A program made the position numbers and the translations under genes. Source: Rhizobium sullae (lineage in GTDB: Bacteria > Pseudomonadota > Alphaproteobacteria > Rhizobiales > Rhizobiaceae). Taken from it: a DNA stretch of 44,043 nucleotides. The stretch covers positions 1-44,043 of the forward strand of contig NZ_FWER01000050.1 in NCBI RefSeq assembly GCF_900169785.1, written 5' to 3'. Positions 33,256 through 41,540 of the stretch are shown one piece after another (position 1 is the stretch's first letter; every line of letters begins with the position of its first letter). A model generated the notes under the pieces. It searched no databases. It saw only the letters and a list, made by a program, of their open reading frames with translations, and was not told the DNA's origin.

Positions 33256-33918
33256 ATGGCAGCGAACCGCGCCCCGGAAAACCCATACCTTGCCGCCCGC
33301 CAGGAATGGAGCGAACGCTATGGTTCCTATGTGAAGGCAGCCGCCGCATGGCGGATTGTTGGTGTCCTCGGTCTGGTAATGGCCGTCATCGGCTTCAGCT
33401 ACGCGATGTATCTCAGCACGCAAGTGAGGCTCGTGCCTTACATCGTCGAGGTCGACAAGCTCGGAACTGCGGTCACCGCAGGCTTCCCCGAGCAGATCGA
33501 GTATGCCGATGTCCGCGTGGTGCGCGCCACACTCGGCAACTTCGTCACGAGCTTTCGCTCGATCACGCCGGATGCGGTGGTACAGAAGCAATATATCGAC
33601 CGCACCTACGCTCTTCTTCGCACCTCCGATCCGTCGACGGAGAAGGTCAACGCCTGGTTCCGAGGCAATTCTCCGTTCGAGAAGGCAAAGTCCTCGACCG
33701 TTGCCATCGAGGTCAACAACATCGTGGCGCTCTCGAACCAGACCTATCAGATCGACTGGACGGAATACGAGCGGGACCGCAAGGGCAAGGAAACCGGCAC
33801 GCGGCGGTTCCGCGGGATCGCAACGGTGACGCTCACCGCGCCACAGGATGAGGCGACGATCCGCCTCAATCCGATCGGCCTCTACGTCCGGGATTTCGAC
33901 TGGACGGCACAGCTTTAA
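33256..33918 (+). CDS. trbF: TrbF, type IV secretion core protein (VirB8 family)
   Basis: This 220-residue bitopic inner-membrane protein is a nucleation factor of the transfer channel. The start at 33256 follows AAGGGAAG. The N-terminal cytoplasmic part (NPYLAARQEWSERYGSYVK) precedes one membrane helix (WRIVGVLGLVMAVIGFSYAM). The periplasmic VirB8-like domain follows, with VPYIVEVDKLG, YADVRVVRATLGNFV and YQIDWTEYERDRKGKE. All match TrbF of Ti-type plasmids. Confidence 0.94.
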   Translation: MAANRAPENPYLAARQEWSERYGSYVKAAAAWRIVGVLGLVMAVIGFSYAMYLSTQVRLVPYIVEVDKLGTAVTAGFPEQIEYADVRVVRATLGNFVTSFRSITPDAVVQKQYIDRTYALLRTSDPSTEKVNAWFRGNSPFEKAKSSTVAIEVNNIVALSNQTYQIDWTEYERDRKGKETGTRRFRGIATVTLTAPQDEATIRLNPIGLYVRDFDWTAQL

Positions 33919-33935
33919 GGGTAGGGATTCTTTCA

Positions 33936-34748
33936 ATGAAAAAAACGGGATTGATCGCGGCCGCCGGCTGCATGGCCGGACTCTTGCTTGCGGCGGGCGC
34001 GCAGGCGCAAAGTATGACGAGCAACGAGGTGAAAGGAACAAATCTTTCCAAAAAGTGGCGCGGCACGCCGGGATTGGTGACGACGGGACCGGACGGAAAG
34101 GTGATCTTCCTGTTCGGCGAAACGCAACCTTCCGTCGTCTGCTCGCCGCTGCAGGTCTGCGACATCGAACTTCAGGGTGGCGAGATCGTTCGCGATGTTA
34201 TGGTCGGCGACACCGTGCGCTGGAAGGTAGAGCCGGCCACTTCGGGGGCCACAGGCGGACAGGCGATCCATCTCATCGTCAAACCGTCGGAGCCAGGCCT
34301 TCTCACCTCAATGGTCGTGACGACATCGCGGCGCACCTATCACATCCAGCTCAAGTCCCATCCGAGCCAATACATGGCGCGCGTTGGTTTCGAATATCCG
34401 GAAGACGTGTCCACCAAGCTCGCCGACATCAACACCCGTCTCGAAACGGGCGGCATTCCGGGCACCGCGCCGGACAAGCTGAACTTCTCCTATTCAATCA
34501 GCGGCGGTGCTTCGTGGAAACCGAAGCGGGTCTATTCGGACGGGGTGAAGACCTACATCCAGTTCCCGAAGTCGATCTCCGGCCAGGATGCGCCTGTGCT
34601 TTTCGTCGTCTCCGGCGGTCAAAATCGCATCGTCAACTATCGCATGAAGAACGACATGATGACCGTCGACTATGCGATCGACAAGGCGATCCTCGTTTCC
34701 GGTGTCGGTTGGCGGCAGCAGAAGATCACCATCCGGCGGGGAGGCTGA
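33936..34748 (+). CDS. trbG: TrbG, outer-membrane-associated channel protein (VirB9 family)
   Basis: This 270-residue exported protein has a signal peptide (MKKTGLIAAAGCMAGLLLAA then GAQAQS). The VirB9 beta-sandwich features follow: GDGKVIFLFGETQPSVVCSP-like strand (at about 50-70), GDTVRWKVEPATSG, IHLIVKPSEPGLLTSMVV, then RRTYHIQLKSHPSQYMARVG. It would form the outer-membrane core complex with TrbH and TrbI. Seventeen bases separate it from trbF and three from trbH. Confidence 0.94.
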   Translation: MKKTGLIAAAGCMAGLLLAAGAQAQSMTSNEVKGTNLSKKWRGTPGLVTTGPDGKVIFLFGETQPSVVCSPLQVCDIELQGGEIVRDVMVGDTVRWKVEPATSGATGGQAIHLIVKPSEPGLLTSMVVTTSRRTYHIQLKSHPSQYMARVGFEYPEDVSTKLADINTRLETGGIPGTAPDKLNFSYSISGGASWKPKRVYSDGVKTYIQFPKSISGQDAPVLFVVSGGQNRIVNYRMKNDMMTVDYAIDKAILVSGVGWRQQKITIRRGG

Positions 34749-34751
34749 ACC

Positions 34752-35192
34752 ATGCGCAAGCTTCTCACATATTTCGTCGTGGGCGCGCTGCTCTCCGGTT
34801 GCCAAACGGCGGACGACGCACTGACCACCAGTTCCACACCTGTGGCCGTCACCGGACCGGCTGCAAGCGCCATCGCCGGCGACATGGCAAGTCGTCTGGC
34901 CGAACAGATCGGCCCGGCCGGTGCTACGACCACGATCAAAATGGAGACGGACGCATCGGAGTTCGCATCCGCCCTCGAGGCGGCCCTGAAGGGGCGGGGT
35001 TATACGGTCGTCAGGGACGGCAAAGTCGCCAAAGACATCAAGCCGGTCGAGCTTGCCTATGCAATTGAGGGATTCGACGGGCAGCTGCTCGCGCGGGTTT
35101 CGACGCCTTCGATCGCTCTCGGACGTGCTTATACACCAACGGCGGCAGGCGCCACGCCGGCTAGTCCGCTTTCGATCATGCAGCGTAACTGA
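34752..35192 (+). CDS. trbH: TrbH, conjugative transfer lipoprotein
   Basis: This 146-residue lipoprotein has a lipobox LLSGC (Cys at 17) after a short signal (MRKLLTYFVVGALLSGC). The mature part is mostly beta (TIKMETDASEFASALEAAL, GYTVVRDGK, VELAYAIEGFDGQLLARVS), as in TrbH of Ti plasmids, where it plays a VirB7-like role in anchoring TrbG. It starts three bases after trbG. Confidence 0.92.
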   Translation: MRKLLTYFVVGALLSGCQTADDALTTSSTPVAVTGPAASAIAGDMASRLAEQIGPAGATTTIKMETDASEFASALEAALKGRGYTVVRDGKVAKDIKPVELAYAIEGFDGQLLARVSTPSIALGRAYTPTAAGATPASPLSIMQRN

Positions 35193-35203
35193 CGGAGAGC
35201 AAT

Positions 35204-36502
35204 ATGGTCCAGTCGCTCCAACTTGGCGCGTCAGCCCAGGCCGACGATCAGAATGGCATGCGCCGGCTCAACCGCCTGCCGATCATCGTCGCCATCATCG
35301 TCATCGTGCTGTTCGTCGGCGTGGTCGTGATTGGTCTGTCACTGCGCGGGCTTTCCTTCAATCATGGCGACATCGAGGGTGCTTCCAACAGCCCTGCGAC
35401 CAGTTTCGGCGATCAGCTTAAGCGGGGTGTCACCGACGGCATTATCGGTGACCCAGAAAAGCAGGAGGTGTTTCAACCGACGCCAGTCGTCGCGGAGAAA
35501 AAGGAAAAGCAGGAACCGGTCTTCGAGCGCCAACCAACAGATCGACAAGATCGCCGACAAAGGCTCGAATCCGAAGAGGAGTGGAAGGCACGCCTGAAGC
35601 GAGAGCAGGATGAACAATATATGCGCGAAGCCCAGCGGCAACGGATGGCGCGTCTCCAGGCCCGTTCCACGGCGCTCGATTCGCCGCTAAAGGTAGACAT
35701 CTCCGATGTCGAGAAGGCTGCAATCTCCACCAATGACACCGTCCGCCAGCCGACAAATGCCGTGACGAGCAGCGCCTCAGACCTTTATGGCGCGGCCATG
35801 AAATCAGGCTTGATGGAGCAGAACGTCGATCAGAACGGGCAGACGTCGAAGGAGGACTTCTTTAATCAGGACATCAAGGATCTCGGCTACCTGCCGAACC
35901 AGGTCGTGCCGCAGATGTCACCCAACGAATTGAAGCGCGGTTCAGTCATCCCGGCGACATTGATCACCGGCCTCAATTCCGACCTGCCGGGGCGCATTAC
36001 CGCTCAGGTCAGCCAAAATGTCTACGACAGCGCAACCGGTTATCGCCTTCTCATCCCGCAAGGCGCAAAGCTCTTCGGTCGCTACGATTCCAAGGTGTCT
36101 TTCGGCCAGGAACGGGTACTCGTCGTCTGGACGGACCTCATTTTTCCGAACGGGTCTACCCTGCAGATCGGTGGTATGGCGGGCACTGACGCTGAAGGTT
36201 ATGGCGGCTTCCAGGACAAGGTCGACCGACATCTCTGGAGAACATTCGGTTCTGCAGCCCTGGTGGCAATCATCGGGGCGGGTACCGATATGTCGATGCC
36301 TGAGAGTTCGACGCTCGCGACGCAGGACACGGCTTCGGATGCAGCAAGACGGAATTTTGCCGCGTCATTTGGCCGCGTAGCAGAAGAGACGATCTCGAAG
36401 AATCTGAACGTTCAGCCGACGATTCGCATCCGGCCGGGCTACAAGTTCAATGTGTTGGTCGATCAGGATGTTATTTTTCATTCTGTCTATAGCGGCCGCT
36501 AA
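35204..36502 (+). CDS. trbI: TrbI, type IV secretion core protein (VirB10 family)
   Basis: This 432-residue protein spans both membranes and opens the channel in response to ATPases. One N-terminal membrane helix (PIIVAIIVIVLFVGVVVIGL) is followed by a charged, Gln/Arg-rich periplasmic linker with coiled-coil character (ESEEEWKARLKREQDEQYMR). The conserved C-terminal VirB10 domain follows: RGSVIPATLITGLNSDLPG, GYRLLIPQGAKLFGRYDSKV and IRIRPGYKFNVLVDQDVIF. It is the last gene of the operon, with no clear terminator after it. Confidence 0.95.
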   Translation: MVQSLQLGASAQADDQNGMRRLNRLPIIVAIIVIVLFVGVVVIGLSLRGLSFNHGDIEGASNSPATSFGDQLKRGVTDGIIGDPEKQEVFQPTPVVAEKKEKQEPVFERQPTDRQDRRQRLESEEEWKARLKREQDEQYMREAQRQRMARLQARSTALDSPLKVDISDVEKAAISTNDTVRQPTNAVTSSASDLYGAAMKSGLMEQNVDQNGQTSKEDFFNQDIKDLGYLPNQVVPQMSPNELKRGSVIPATLITGLNSDLPGRITAQVSQNVYDSATGYRLLIPQGAKLFGRYDSKVSFGQERVLVVWTDLIFPNGSTLQIGGMAGTDAEGYGGFQDKVDRHLWRTFGSAALVAIIGAGTDMSMPESSTLATQDTASDAARRNFAASFGRVAEETISKNLNVQPTIRIRPGYKFNVLVDQDVIFHSVYSGR

Positions 36503-36812
36503 ACAGCTAACGGACGCTCAGATTTTCGCTTGTCGCTGAACGTCGCAAGTACATTCCGCGCGGGGGCGCAGGTGTGACTAAAAATCTCTATAAAATCGTC
36601 GTCTTTAGATCAGAAAGAGTTGAATACCCGGCAGAGGTCAATAGACCTAAGCGATGCAACGAACGTGGATCTGCTTCGCGTAGAAGCAATTGCCGTATCG
36701 TCCAATGTCCCATGTGGTTCCGGCTAGCCGAACGGTGGCAACCGGTACCTCGCGGCGTCAGAACGGCGCGACGAGTGGGAGGCTTGCACCGTCGAAAAAA
36801 GGAGAAAAGTTA
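36503..36812. other. Intergenic region between trbI and traR
   Basis: These 310 bases lack a gene. They hold two perfect small inverted repeats: AGGTC-AATA-GACCT at 36635-36648 and TGCTTC-GCGTA-GAAGCA at 36672-36688. Neither matches the tra-box sequence upstream of traI. They may be operators for the traR promoter or hairpins that reduce readthrough from trb. Confidence 0.5.
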
Positions 36813-37517
36813 GTGGACGGTGACCTTCGCTCTCTCATCGATATGACAGAAGCCGCGCATGATGAACGTATGATCAAAAGTGCTTTGAAAACATTTGCGC
36901 ACGCATGCGGCTTCGACCGTTTTGCTTATCTGCAGACTGAGGGGTTGGAAATCCGCACATTCAACTCCTATCCGGAGGAATGGCAGGGTGTTTATCTCGA
37001 AGGCCATTACTCCCGCATCGACCCGGTCGTTACTGAAGCCAAGCGTCGCATGGAAATGTTTTCCTGGACGGCCGACGATTGGCCCGCTCGTGGAACCTCC
37101 GAACTCAGGCGTTTTCGGGACCAGGCGATCGAGTACGGAATTCGGAGTGGGGTGACGATCCCCGTCGAAGGAAGTTTCGGGTCGACGATGATGCTGACGT
37201 TTGCATCTTCGGCGCCGACGGCTGACGTTTCAAAACTGCGGGATGCGCAACAAGCGATCCGAGCGGTGCTGGTGATCCATTACTGCCTGAAGATTATCGC
37301 CGCGACGACCATTGTCGCTCCGAGACGGTTGCTTTCACCAAGAGAAGCAATGTGCCTCATGTGGGCGGCAAAGGGTAAAAGCGCTCCGGAAACCGCAATG
37401 CTAACGGGGATCAAACCGAGGACAGTGCAGCACTACCTTGATAAAGCGCGCGAAAAACTTGAGGCTGCGACCGTCCCACAGCTCGTCGCAATTGCTAAAG
37501 ATCACGGGTTGGTTTGA
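36813..37517 (+). CDS. traR: TraR, LuxR-family quorum-sensing activator
   Basis: The GTG at 36813 has AAAAGGAG eight bases upstream and gives 234 residues, the same length as Ti-plasmid TraR; upstream extension is out of family. The autoinducer-binding domain keeps the invariant aromatic/acidic set (EEWQGVYLEGHYSRIDPVVT, MFSWTADDW, YGIRSGVTIPV). The C-terminal LuxR helix-turn-helix is present (LSPREAMCLMWAAKGKSAPE, TAMLTGIKPRTVQHYLDKAR). With acyl-homoserine lactone from TraI it should activate the traI-trb promoter and the second tra operons. It is convergent with traM, whose product should hold it inactive at low density. Confidence 0.92.
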   Translation: MDGDLRSLIDMTEAAHDERMIKSALKTFAHACGFDRFAYLQTEGLEIRTFNSYPEEWQGVYLEGHYSRIDPVVTEAKRRMEMFSWTADDWPARGTSELRRFRDQAIEYGIRSGVTIPVEGSFGSTMMLTFASSAPTADVSKLRDAQQAIRAVLVIHYCLKIIAATTIVAPRRLLSPREAMCLMWAAKGKSAPETAMLTGIKPRTVQHYLDKAREKLEAATVPQLVAIAKDHGLV

Positions 37518-37520
37518 CCG

Positions 37521-37865
37521 TCATTCATGTTTATCGAGTGGAACCTCGGGGATGTAGCCTAACGCATCGATGATTTCCGAAAGTTCTTCTTGCTGGACTT
37601 CAGATTTCTTTTGGCGCGCGACATACTCCTCCTGCAGGCTCTTGAGCACGGCGGCGGAAAGTGATGGGTCTGCGGTCGCGCGAGCCCATTCCTCATAGAC
37701 AGCTTCGTCGGCGGCGATCAGGAGGCGGTGTTCGAGAATTGCCGAGACAGCCAACGCCTCAAGCTTCGACTGTTGCATCGAGCTGAAGCGCGATTCTCTT
37801 TCCTTTTCTCGACCATTTGCATCGGATGAGCTCGCTTTGTTCACCCGCTTCTCCCAAACTTTCAT
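37521..37865 (-). CDS. traM: TraM, quorum-sensing antiactivator
   Basis: This 114-residue helical protein converges on traR with a three-base gap. Two segments match the TraM pattern: LEALAVSAILEHRLLIAADE in the middle and LSEIIDALGYIPEV at the end. Ti-plasmid TraM binds TraR and prevents DNA binding until the signal accumulates. The N-terminal 25 residues are polar and poorly conserved (SSSDANGREKERESR). An internal ATG at residue 30 (MQQSKLEALAV) is an alternative start and would give 85 residues. Confidence 0.85.
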   Translation of the reverse strand: MKVWEKRVNKASSSDANGREKERESRFSSMQQSKLEALAVSAILEHRLLIAADEAVYEEWARATADPSLSAAVLKSLQEEYVARQKKSEVQQEELSEIIDALGYIPEVPLDKHE

Positions 37866-37964
37866 TCTCTCACCAAGTGGCCCCGAAGGTTCGCCTACAT
37901 CAAATGGGACACCGTTACATCCGAAATCTCTGAGTTGCAGACAATGTGCTGATGCTTATATCGA

Positions 37965-38036
37965 CAACTAAACCCATTACCCGCCCGCATTGGCGGGCAT
38001 TTACGGGAAGGAGCTTTACATACTTTAGTTGATAAA
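37965..38036. promoter_or_regulatory. Inverted-repeat control region between traM and the Xre gene
   Basis: CAACTAAA at 37965-37972 is inverted as TTTAGTTG at 38024-38031. The second copy continues into AGTT-GATA-AACT. Between them is GCCCGC-ATTG-GCGGGC (37983-37998), a perfect 6-bp hairpin. The arrangement upstream of a small Xre repressor suggests two operators around a divergent promoter. Confidence 0.45.
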
Positions 38037-38068
38037 CTCCGAGTGTGTAAACGGCGATCTTTCGGCGC

Positions 38069-38311
38069 ATGGACATGCGCAAACTGGTCGGCTCGAATTT
38101 TGCCCGCCTGCGTCGGGAGAAAGGCCTGACACAGGAAGAGGTCGAGGCGCGTTCTGGTTTCAGCCAGCAATATCTTAGTAGCCTGGAGCGAGGTCGTCGC
38201 AACCCAACTGTGATTACGATTTATGAACTGGCTCAAGCCTTAGATGTCAGCCACGTCGAATTAGTGCGACCGATTGGTGAGACCCAAGTGAGTACGCAAA
38301 CAGGCGCATAA
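38069..38311 (+). CDS. Small Xre-family HTH regulator
   Basis: This 80-residue protein is essentially one Cro/C1 helix-turn-helix: LVGSNFARLRREKGLTQEEV, ARSGFSQQYLSSLERGRRNP, TVITIYELAQALDVS. The C-terminal tail is short (VRPIGETQVSTQTGA). Such small regulators are frequent on rhizobial plasmids and symbiosis islands, and some repress conjugation. Target genes here cannot be named; the traM/Xre control region and the downstream AbiE pair are candidates. The start could be 38069 or the in-frame ATG at 38075. Confidence 0.82.
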   Translation: MDMRKLVGSNFARLRREKGLTQEEVEARSGFSQQYLSSLERGRRNPTVITIYELAQALDVSHVELVRPIGETQVSTQTGA

Positions 38312-38658
38312 TCTGGGATCTCAGCAGCTTCAATCCGGCCCGCGACAACGAGAAATCGTCGAAGCAAGTCAAATGGAATTGAGATTTGTGCTCCTCTCGA
38401 GTCCGAACAATCGCTGCGATGAAATTGCAAGGCGCTGCCGCAGACGAGATCGTCGAGGGTTATCCGGCTCTCACTGCGCGCATGGTGGACCTCGCCGCAA
38501 GCTACATCTTTACTCCAGGCGACCACTAGATTTGTCAGCTTTGTCCATCGAGGCAATTAGTCGTGGTGAAGAATTCATAATGCGAGGGTTTTCTCGGCCC
38601 CCAGGATTGTGATACAAATCCTGGGATAATAGATCCTATTCTCCGAGCTTTTATATCA
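38312..38658. other. Gap between Xre and AbiE genes
   Basis: No intact gene is present. The middle holds a fragment resembling a DUF433 protein (listed separately). The part from 38560 to 38655 is AT-richer and should contain the abiEi promoter; GGGATAATAGATCCTAT around 38623-38640 contains a -10-like TATTCT/TAATAG sequence, but no confident -35. Confidence 0.35.
38386..38529 (+). pseudogene. C-terminal fragment of a DUF433-like antitoxin-type protein
   Basis: This frame, opened by a stop at 38383-38385, reads RVRTIAAMKLQGAAADEIVE then GYPALTARMVDLAASYIFTP and ends at TAG. It follows the second half of DUF433 proteins (GTR...G...EEI...YP.LT...V.AAL.Y). The first half, with the family's G(K/R)P motif, is missing. 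Such proteins often pair with PIN-like toxins; no partner is visible here. Confidence 0.4.
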
Positions 38659-39276
38659 ATGCCCAGTTCAGTCACGCAACGCCAAATCGCTCGGACCGTG
38701 CTAACCGAGCGCGGGATAGCACGTTTCGTCGAACTGCGGAACGCAGGAGTGACGGCTGCCACCATGAGCCGAATGGAACGAGATGGTGAAGTGCTGCGGC
38801 TTGCCCGCGGTCTCTATCAACTTCCTGATGCGCAGCTCGACGCCAGCCACAGCTTGGCGGAGGTTGCAAAACGCGCGCCCAAAGCCGTTATCTGCCTCGT
38901 TTCGGCATTGGTATTTCACAGCCTGACAGATCAGCTCCCCGGACAAATCTGGCTTGCCATAGGCCGTAAGGACTGGGCGCCGAAGCTGGAAGCCCCCGCT
39001 GTGCGCATCGTGCGCTTCACAGACAGCCTTCTCAACGACAGCGTCGAAACCCATATCATTGAAGGCGTTCCTGTGAGGGTCTTTGGAATTGCCAAGACAA
39101 TTGCCGATTGCTTTAGATATCGCAACAAGATCGGCCTTTCGGTAGCGATAGAAGGGCTGCAGGAGGCGCTGCGGCAACGAAGGGCGACTCCTGGCGAAAT
39201 CGCCAACCAGGCGGAACGCGGTGGCGTTGGCTCTGTGATCCGGCCGTATCTCGAGGCGCTGACCGCCAATGGCTAA
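38659..39276 (+). CDS. AbiEi-type antitoxin (type IV toxin-antitoxin)
   Basis: This 205-residue protein has an N-terminal winged helix (GIARFVELRNAGVTAATMSR, MERDGEVLRLARGLYQLP), followed by the AbiEi C-terminal domain (KTIADCFRYRNKIGLSVAIE, GLQEALRQRR). AbiEi proteins repress their own operon and counteract the AbiEii nucleotidyltransferase. It overlaps the toxin gene by eight bases, the normal arrangement. Such pairs stabilise plasmids and some protect against phage. Confidence 0.88.
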   Translation: MPSSVTQRQIARTVLTERGIARFVELRNAGVTAATMSRMERDGEVLRLARGLYQLPDAQLDASHSLAEVAKRAPKAVICLVSALVFHSLTDQLPGQIWLAIGRKDWAPKLEAPAVRIVRFTDSLLNDSVETHIIEGVPVRVFGIAKTIADCFRYRNKIGLSVAIEGLQEALRQRRATPGEIANQAERGGVGSVIRPYLEALTANG

Positions 39277-40138
39277 AGAAATCAGAAACGTCGGCGCCTC
39301 GGTGCGCTCCCGCCTGTTGCAACTCGCCAAGGCAAGCGGGCAAAGCTTCGATCTCGTCCTGACGCGTTTCGCTCTTGAACGGTTATTGTTCCGGCTTAGC
39401 CAGTCGCCCCACGCCGATCGCTTCGTTCTAAAAGGGGCGATGTTGATGATGAGTTGGTTCGACAATCCGCACCGAGGCACGCGCGACCTGGATCTTTTGG
39501 GTTTCGGTGATCCGAGTCCGGACTCGATGCTTGAGACATTTCGGGAAATTCTGGCGCAAGAGGCCGACGATGGCGTTACGTTCGACGCTGATACGCTGCA
39601 TGTGGATCGTATTCGCGAGGCACTGGATTATGGTGGGCTCAGGCTGCGGGTGATCGCTTCGATCAGCGGAGCCCGGATCAACCTGACCATCGACATCGGT
39701 TTTGGCGATGCGCTTGAGCCTGGGGTGGAGGTTTTGGATTATCCTTCCATGCTCGATTTTCCGATGCCGCGGCTTCGGGCCTATGCGCGAGAAACGGTCA
39801 TTGCCGAGAAGTTCCAGGCAATGGTGATGCTGGGGCGAGTAAACAGCCGCATGAAGGATTTCTACGACATCTGGATCCTCAGCAGGTCTTTCGACTTTAG
39901 CGATGATCGGCTGGCGCGCGCAATAGCCGCTACCTTTGATCGCCGCGAGACACCGATCCCCATTGACCTGCCGGACGCCCTAACGGACGCCTTTGCCAAG
40001 GACCAGCAAAAGCAGCGACAATGGCGTGCTTTCATTGAAGGCGTTGCACACAATCCTGGCGATCTGATCGACGTCATCGCGCAGATTGCCACATTCCTGA
40101 TGCCGCACGCGGTTGCGGCTGCGAGGCTGGACGAATGA
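39269..40138 (+). CDS. AbiEii/AbiGii-family nucleotidyltransferase toxin
   Basis: This 289-residue toxin starts within the end of the AbiEi gene. The nucleotidyltransferase core is visible as FVLKGAMLMMSWFDNPHRGT then RDLDLLGFGD (the G-S/A then D-x-D active-site pattern). The remaining motifs are INLTIDIGFGD and RETVIAEKFQAMVMLGRVNS followed by RMKDFYDIW, all typical of AbiEii. In well-studied examples the protein transfers nucleotides to RNA targets and arrests growth. It follows its antitoxin in one operon and lies in the middle of the conjugation region, between traM and traH. Confidence 0.9.
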   Translation: MAKEIRNVGASVRSRLLQLAKASGQSFDLVLTRFALERLLFRLSQSPHADRFVLKGAMLMMSWFDNPHRGTRDLDLLGFGDPSPDSMLETFREILAQEADDGVTFDADTLHVDRIREALDYGGLRLRVIASISGARINLTIDIGFGDALEPGVEVLDYPSMLDFPMPRLRAYARETVIAEKFQAMVMLGRVNSRMKDFYDIWILSRSFDFSDDRLARAIAATFDRRETPIPIDLPDALTDAFAKDQQKQRQWRAFIEGVAHNPGDLIDVIAQIATFLMPHAVAAARLDE

Positions 40139-40225
40139 GCGGTTTGGTCGCAACCACGCGAGTTCATGGCTCAGCGAGCAGAATTCAGATCCTGTCGGGT
40201 TTTTGTCGGGCAACTTCTTAGCTGG

Positions 40226-40247
40226 AACCCGTCAGTGCGCGGGTTTT
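40226..40247 (+). terminator. Possible terminator after the AbiE operon
   Basis: AACCCG at 40226-40231 pairs with CGGGTT at 40240-40245 around an eight-base loop, with a short T-run (TTTT) at the end. It is 88 bases after the toxin stop and before the convergent traH remnant. The stem is short, so strength is uncertain. Confidence 0.4.
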
Positions 40248-40364
40248 ACTGGCTCGCCGCCATTACAACCGCGGACGAGGCATCTGGAAGCGCATTAATT
40301 TCATGCTTTGGAGTCGCCTAAACTTTGGCTTGGCCGGAACATGCCTCGCCAATGCGAGGTGAAC

Positions 40365-40640
40365 TCAACGCTGTTGTTGACCACCAATGCGGGAAAGATC
40401 GATCCGTATCCCCGCATGCCTAACATCCTGCATCGTCTCTGGTTGTAAGTCTTTCGGCGTCGCTTCCTCGCCATCCACTTCCTTATCGCTTTGCTGCGGC
40501 GCTTCGATGGGTATGCCAGGATCCTCCGCCTGAAACACGCTCAAGCCCTCAAACTCACCAGTCTTCCATGCGTAAAGCGCATCCTCGAAAATCTGCGGGA
40601 AGACGTCTTTGCTCGTGGGGTTGCCATACCATTTCGCAAC
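40365..40640 (-). pseudogene. traH: TraH remnant (C-terminal part only)
   Basis: About 92 codons read as the end of Ti-type TraH: VAKWYGNPTSKDVFPQIFED, ALYAWKTGEFEGLSVFQAED, then a Glu/Gln-rich linker and AGIRIDLSRIGGQQQR-like end. The first 100 or so residues are absent, and the frame has no start of its own. The sequence runs, at about 40635, straight into traB in a different frame. Translation would only be possible by readthrough in a frame without a start signal. Confidence 0.72.
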
Positions 40641-40987
40641 GTGATGACGGCAGCGAGGAAATAGCGAAATGGGCGAAGGGCAGCGCTCGTCGCCCAGAGG
40701 GCGGCATGCACCATGACAAAGCTCAAAGACGCGCACAGCCAGAGCAACAAGCCCGGCCAGATATCCGACGAATAGAAGGCGGCCACGCCCTGTGGCAGAC
40801 CTCGCGATGCGGCCAGGAAATATCCGGCGGAGACAAGTGCCGCCACCAATCTCGTTCGTGCGAGCGACCACAGAACCGGAAACCCAAGCGCGACAGGAAG
40901 GAGCAACACATGGCCGCTCCAGCCCACCACGCCGATCGCGATCGAAGCGAATATCAGCAGCGCCGGCCGAAGGTAATCACGGCACAT
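40541..40987 (-). pseudogene. traB: TraB, truncated by fusion into traH
   Basis: This begins at ATG 40987, 11 bases inside the end of traF as expected for the traA-F-B-H operon. The first 115 or so residues match TraB of Ti-type plasmids: YLRPALLIFASIAIGVVGWS, LVAALVSAGYFLAASRGLPQ then GVAAFYSSD, and SLSFVMVHAALWATSAA. After PFRYFLAAVI (about 40640) the frame enters traH sequence and ends in a nonsense tail (ATPRAKTSSRRFSRMRF). TraB is normally about 400 residues, so two thirds is missing. In Ti plasmids TraB improves but is not absolutely needed for transfer. Confidence 0.75.
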
Positions 40988-41540
40988 AGGTGAACACCTC
41001 CTGCGCCAGCCCGAGAATACCGGAGATCGGCACCGGGCCAAAATATCGGGAGTCATAGGAGCCGGGGAATGCGGAATGCAGGAAGACATGTCCTGGCGGT
41101 ACGATGGCGCTCGGAAAGGGCGTCAACGGCCGGTCTTTTCCATCTCGTAGTGCGAGACTGGAAGAGGACACCTCCCGCCCATCCACGCTCACGCTGACGC
41201 CGATTTCGACATTCTGTCCTGCGACGGCGGTTACGGTCTTGATCAGCGGTGCAACACCGCCCGGGCAGGAACCGGAACGAAGATAGCCTCGGGCCCTCGC
41301 TGCCCGCATCGCCGCCGTTTCCGGCGGGCAGATGAACAGGAGGTCATCGACTGCTGCCGGTCGATGAAGCGGAACGATGCGCCACAGGCCGAGTGGCTCG
41401 CTCGGTGTCAGATTGATGCGGTAGCGGCCGGCGACGGCAGTCACGACCAGCAGGATGGCGGCCATCGCCGCCATCGACAGAACCACAATGGCTCGTCGTT
41501 GCTGCTTGGTTATCGACCGGCGGGTTGCAGCGCCGGTCAT
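40977..41540 (-). CDS. traF: TraF, conjugative transfer signal-peptidase-like protease (S26 family)
   Basis: This 187-residue inner-membrane serine protease is of the kind that matures and cyclises the TrbC pilin. One N-terminal membrane helix (AIVVLSMAAMAAILLVVTAV) is followed by the S26 catalytic region. The serine lies in NLTPSEPLGLWRIV and the lysine in PLIKTVTAVAG; the final box reads PGHVFLHSAFPGSYDSRYFG. The ATG at 41540 overlaps the traA stop as ATGA, and the 3' end overlaps traB. Confidence 0.92.
   Translation of the reverse strand: MTGAATRRSITKQQRRAIVVLSMAAMAAILLVVTAVAGRYRINLTPSEPLGLWRIVPLHRPAAVDDLLFICPPETAAMRAARARGYLRSGSCPGGVAPLIKTVTAVAGQNVEIGVSVSVDGREVSSSSLALRDGKDRPLTPFPSAIVPPGHVFLHSAFPGSYDSRYFGPVPISGILGLAQEVFTYVP

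Noticed and set aside
36690..36812. Longer traR start at 36690
   Set aside because: It adds 41 residues absent from TraR proteins, while the GTG at 36813 has a strong ribosome site and gives the family length.
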